DNA from: Adiantum capillus-veneris
Taxonomy: Eukaryota > Streptophyta > Polypodiopsida > Polypodiales > Pteridaceae
Assembly (NCBI GenBank): GCA_014529385.2
Contig: CM043957.1
Span: forward strand, 83,809,381-83,873,380
Direction of reading: 5' to 3'
Length of the DNA: 64,000 nucleotides
Shown here piece by piece: positions 62,455 through 64,000 of the stretch. The number at the start of each line of letters is the position of its first letter. Position 1 is the stretch's first letter. The notes under the pieces are model-generated. The model searched no databases. It saw only the letters and a program-made list of their open reading frames with translations, and was not told the DNA's origin. The position numbers were made by a program, and so were the translations under genes.

Positions 62455-63978
62455 TAAACGTGCCGTGGGTTTAGGCTTCTTGCCTTTCTAGTCTTCTTTA
62501 TCCTCTGAGTCAGCTGCCTTTTCCTTTGTGGACAATTGATAGAAAAGTGACCAGGCTGCTCGCATATAAAGCATTTGTTCTCAGCGATTAGGACCTTCTT
62601 TTCCTCGAGCGACTTGCGCACAAAAGGCTTCCTTTTCTGTTTCTTTGCCTGCGCTCCAGAAGTCCCGGCTGAATCCTTGTCTTTGGTGGCCTTTTTTGAC
62701 CCCTGTAACGCATCGGGAGCCGTTTTCACAAAGGGCTTCTTCGTTGAATTTTTCTTTTGCTGCCCTCCTTTGTCACTGCTCGGAAATCCATTGTCCTCTC
62801 CTTTCAACAAGGCAAGACTAGTGTTCGCAACTTCCATAAGCTTAGTAAGGGTAGCCACTCGGTTCTTTGTACAGTAATCGCGAAGCCCTATAGGCAGCCC
62901 ACAACAGTACTTCTCTATCTGCTCTGTCAATGGCACAAATCTGTAGGAGGTCACTGAGAGCAACGCTTTACAAAACCTCCTATTGTACTCCAGCAAGCTC
63001 TTGCACGAAGCTGAAGTAAGCTGGTGCCAATCTGTCATGACGTCGGCTTCAAATTCATTTGACAGCCAAGCAGATGCAAACATTTGCTTGAAGTAAACCC
63101 AAGTGGCGGGTGCCTGTCCTTGCATTAACAATGTCGTCCACCATGTAAGCGCATTGTCCTTCAAGAAAGTGGCAGCTTTCCTGACCTTCGAGGCCTCTGT
63201 AAAATTCCCTCCCGCATAAGCTGTATCAAACTGCTGGAGGAAAGTGAGGGCCTTTGTCTTATCCTCGAAACCAGTGAAGGTACTGAACTTTACCGCTGCA
63301 CCACCTTCTTTGTAAGCCTTCGGCTTCTCTAGTGCCCCCAAGTTGTCATACGGAATGGTCTGCAACATGGGCACTGTAGTAGGCATGATCGGCACATCTT
63401 GGCCATTCACATTTTGCGTCAGAGATGCGATATCTGGCTGCTGTCCAGAAAAACCAGCCATGCCAAAATGACCCTGTGGCACCCCAAACTGGCCCTGGTT
63501 GCAGTGGAAACCTTGCTGCATGTCGATACTACCATACATGGGGTTTGGCATGATGCCTTGCATACCCCCGAACACTGTTCCTGGCATGTACGACTGACTT
63601 CCAGGCGCATAACCTCCCATACTTTGGAACACTGATCCACCCCCGAAATACCCAGGATGTACCGTGGGTGGTGGAAAAACTGAGTGCATTGCTTGGTATC
63701 CAGCTCCTTGTCCATTCAAGATAGCATGCTGGCTCTGAAAGGAGTGTTCCACCCCCGAAATACTCAGGATGTACCGTGGGTGGTGGAAAAACAGAGTGCA
63801 TTGCCTGGTATCCAGCTCCCTGTCCATTCAAGATAGCATGCTGGCTCTGAAAGGTGGCGGGCTGAACTGGCATAACCTGTGGAATAGGCGTTCTAGCCAC
63901 CTGTTCAAGTACGGGAGGAACCTGCTTTGGAGCCCCCGACTCCGCAACATGCGAGTGTTCCCTTTCCTCCTGCGCCAC
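62454..63978 (-). pseudogene. Gypsy E gag, frameshifted by a 112-bp duplication
   Basis: N-terminal frame from 63978 ('MAQEEREHSHVAESGAPKQVPPVLEQ') runs off the window edge or starts there. A Gly/Gln/Met/Tyr-rich stretch ('HPGYFGGGSVFQSMGGYAPG', 'MQQGFHCNQGQFGVPQGHFG') precedes the capsid ('EGGAAVKFSTFTGFEDKTKALTFLQQFDTAYAGG', 'NALTWWTTLL', 'CCGLPIGLRDYC') and one zinc knuckle CFICEQPGHFSINC (about 62529-62570). The tandem duplication at 63637-63860 is 112 bp, not a multiple of three, and throws the N-terminus out of frame with the rest. A stop and frame change near 62490-62454 separate it from protease. Confidence 0.87.
63637..63860. repeat. 112-bp tandem duplication in gypsy E gag
   Basis: Units 63637-63748 and 63749-63860 both start CCACCCCCGAAATAC; about 106 bp of each are shared with a few substitutions (CCCAGG/CTCAGG, GCTTGG/GCCTGG), so the duplication is not brand new. 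Confidence 0.93.
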
Positions 63979-64000
63979 ATGAAGTACCTGGGGTTGAGCA

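Overview
The window is repeat-dense nuclear DNA of a land plant. Evidence: Ty3/gypsy chromoviruses with C-terminal chromodomains, Ty1/copia elements primed by initiator-Met tRNA (primer site TGGTATCAGAGC, or its complement, seen four times), a LINE fragment, plant telo-box motifs (AAACCCTAA) in LTRs, and many long (GA)n tracts. I cannot name the species; the repeat load would fit a fern, lycophyte or other large-genome plant, but that is only an impression. I see no convincing cellular gene, no tRNA or rRNA gene and no CRISPR array. Nearly all coding sequence is retrotransposon gag/pol broken by stops, frameshifts and deletions.

Names used here (mine): gypsy families A, B, C, D, E; copia elements L, K, I, M; LTR family F. 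Left part (1-21 kb): an inverted pair of family F LTRs (1-498 minus, 1010-2254 plus); a minus-strand promoter-like block (2432-2998); a truncated LTR C (2999-3667) fused to a 5'-truncated B element (B1, 3668-7870). The 3' LTR of B1 (7871-9078 and 15683-15799) is split by a complete A element (A1, 9079-15677, TSD TCGTG). B1 itself sits in the LTR of copia L (15800-19165), which also carries a solo E-type LTR (17281-18756, TSD CTTAA). Then come a 177-bp tandem dimer (19186-19539) and a minus-strand promoter-like region up to about 21 kb.

Middle (21-33 kb): a LINE reverse transcriptase fragment (22030-22770) cut by copia K (22771-26744, minus), an unassigned stretch, copia I (27159-30536, minus, gag only, with an LTR C inside) and copia M (30537-32179, minus, degraded).

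Right part (32-64 kb) is one stack of insertions: gypsy C (3' LTR 32180-33320; coding 33337-33949 and 39362-42345, minus) contains a second A copy (A2, 33950-39361) and an LTR F (42346-42966). LTR F is cut by gypsy E (minus, running off the right edge). The 3' LTR of E is cut by gypsy D (43086-57409, plus), and the gag-pro frame of D is cut by a second B copy (B2, 46730-55312, minus, TSD ACGAG). With copia I and M on the left this reads as up to seven nesting levels. Both-side target duplications are visible for A1, solo LTR E2 and B2 (exact), and in weaker form for A2 and D.

The most notable non-gene signals are: a chain of hairpins conserved with apparent compensatory changes in the LTRs of B and E; a poly(A)-site module shared by LTRs A, B, E and F; telo-box and TGACGTGGC arrays in LTR promoters; a D-P-G instead of D-S/T-G protease motif shared by B and E; and a 92-bp piece of host sequence copied into the inside of B2 next to its 5' LTR, where the primer site should be.
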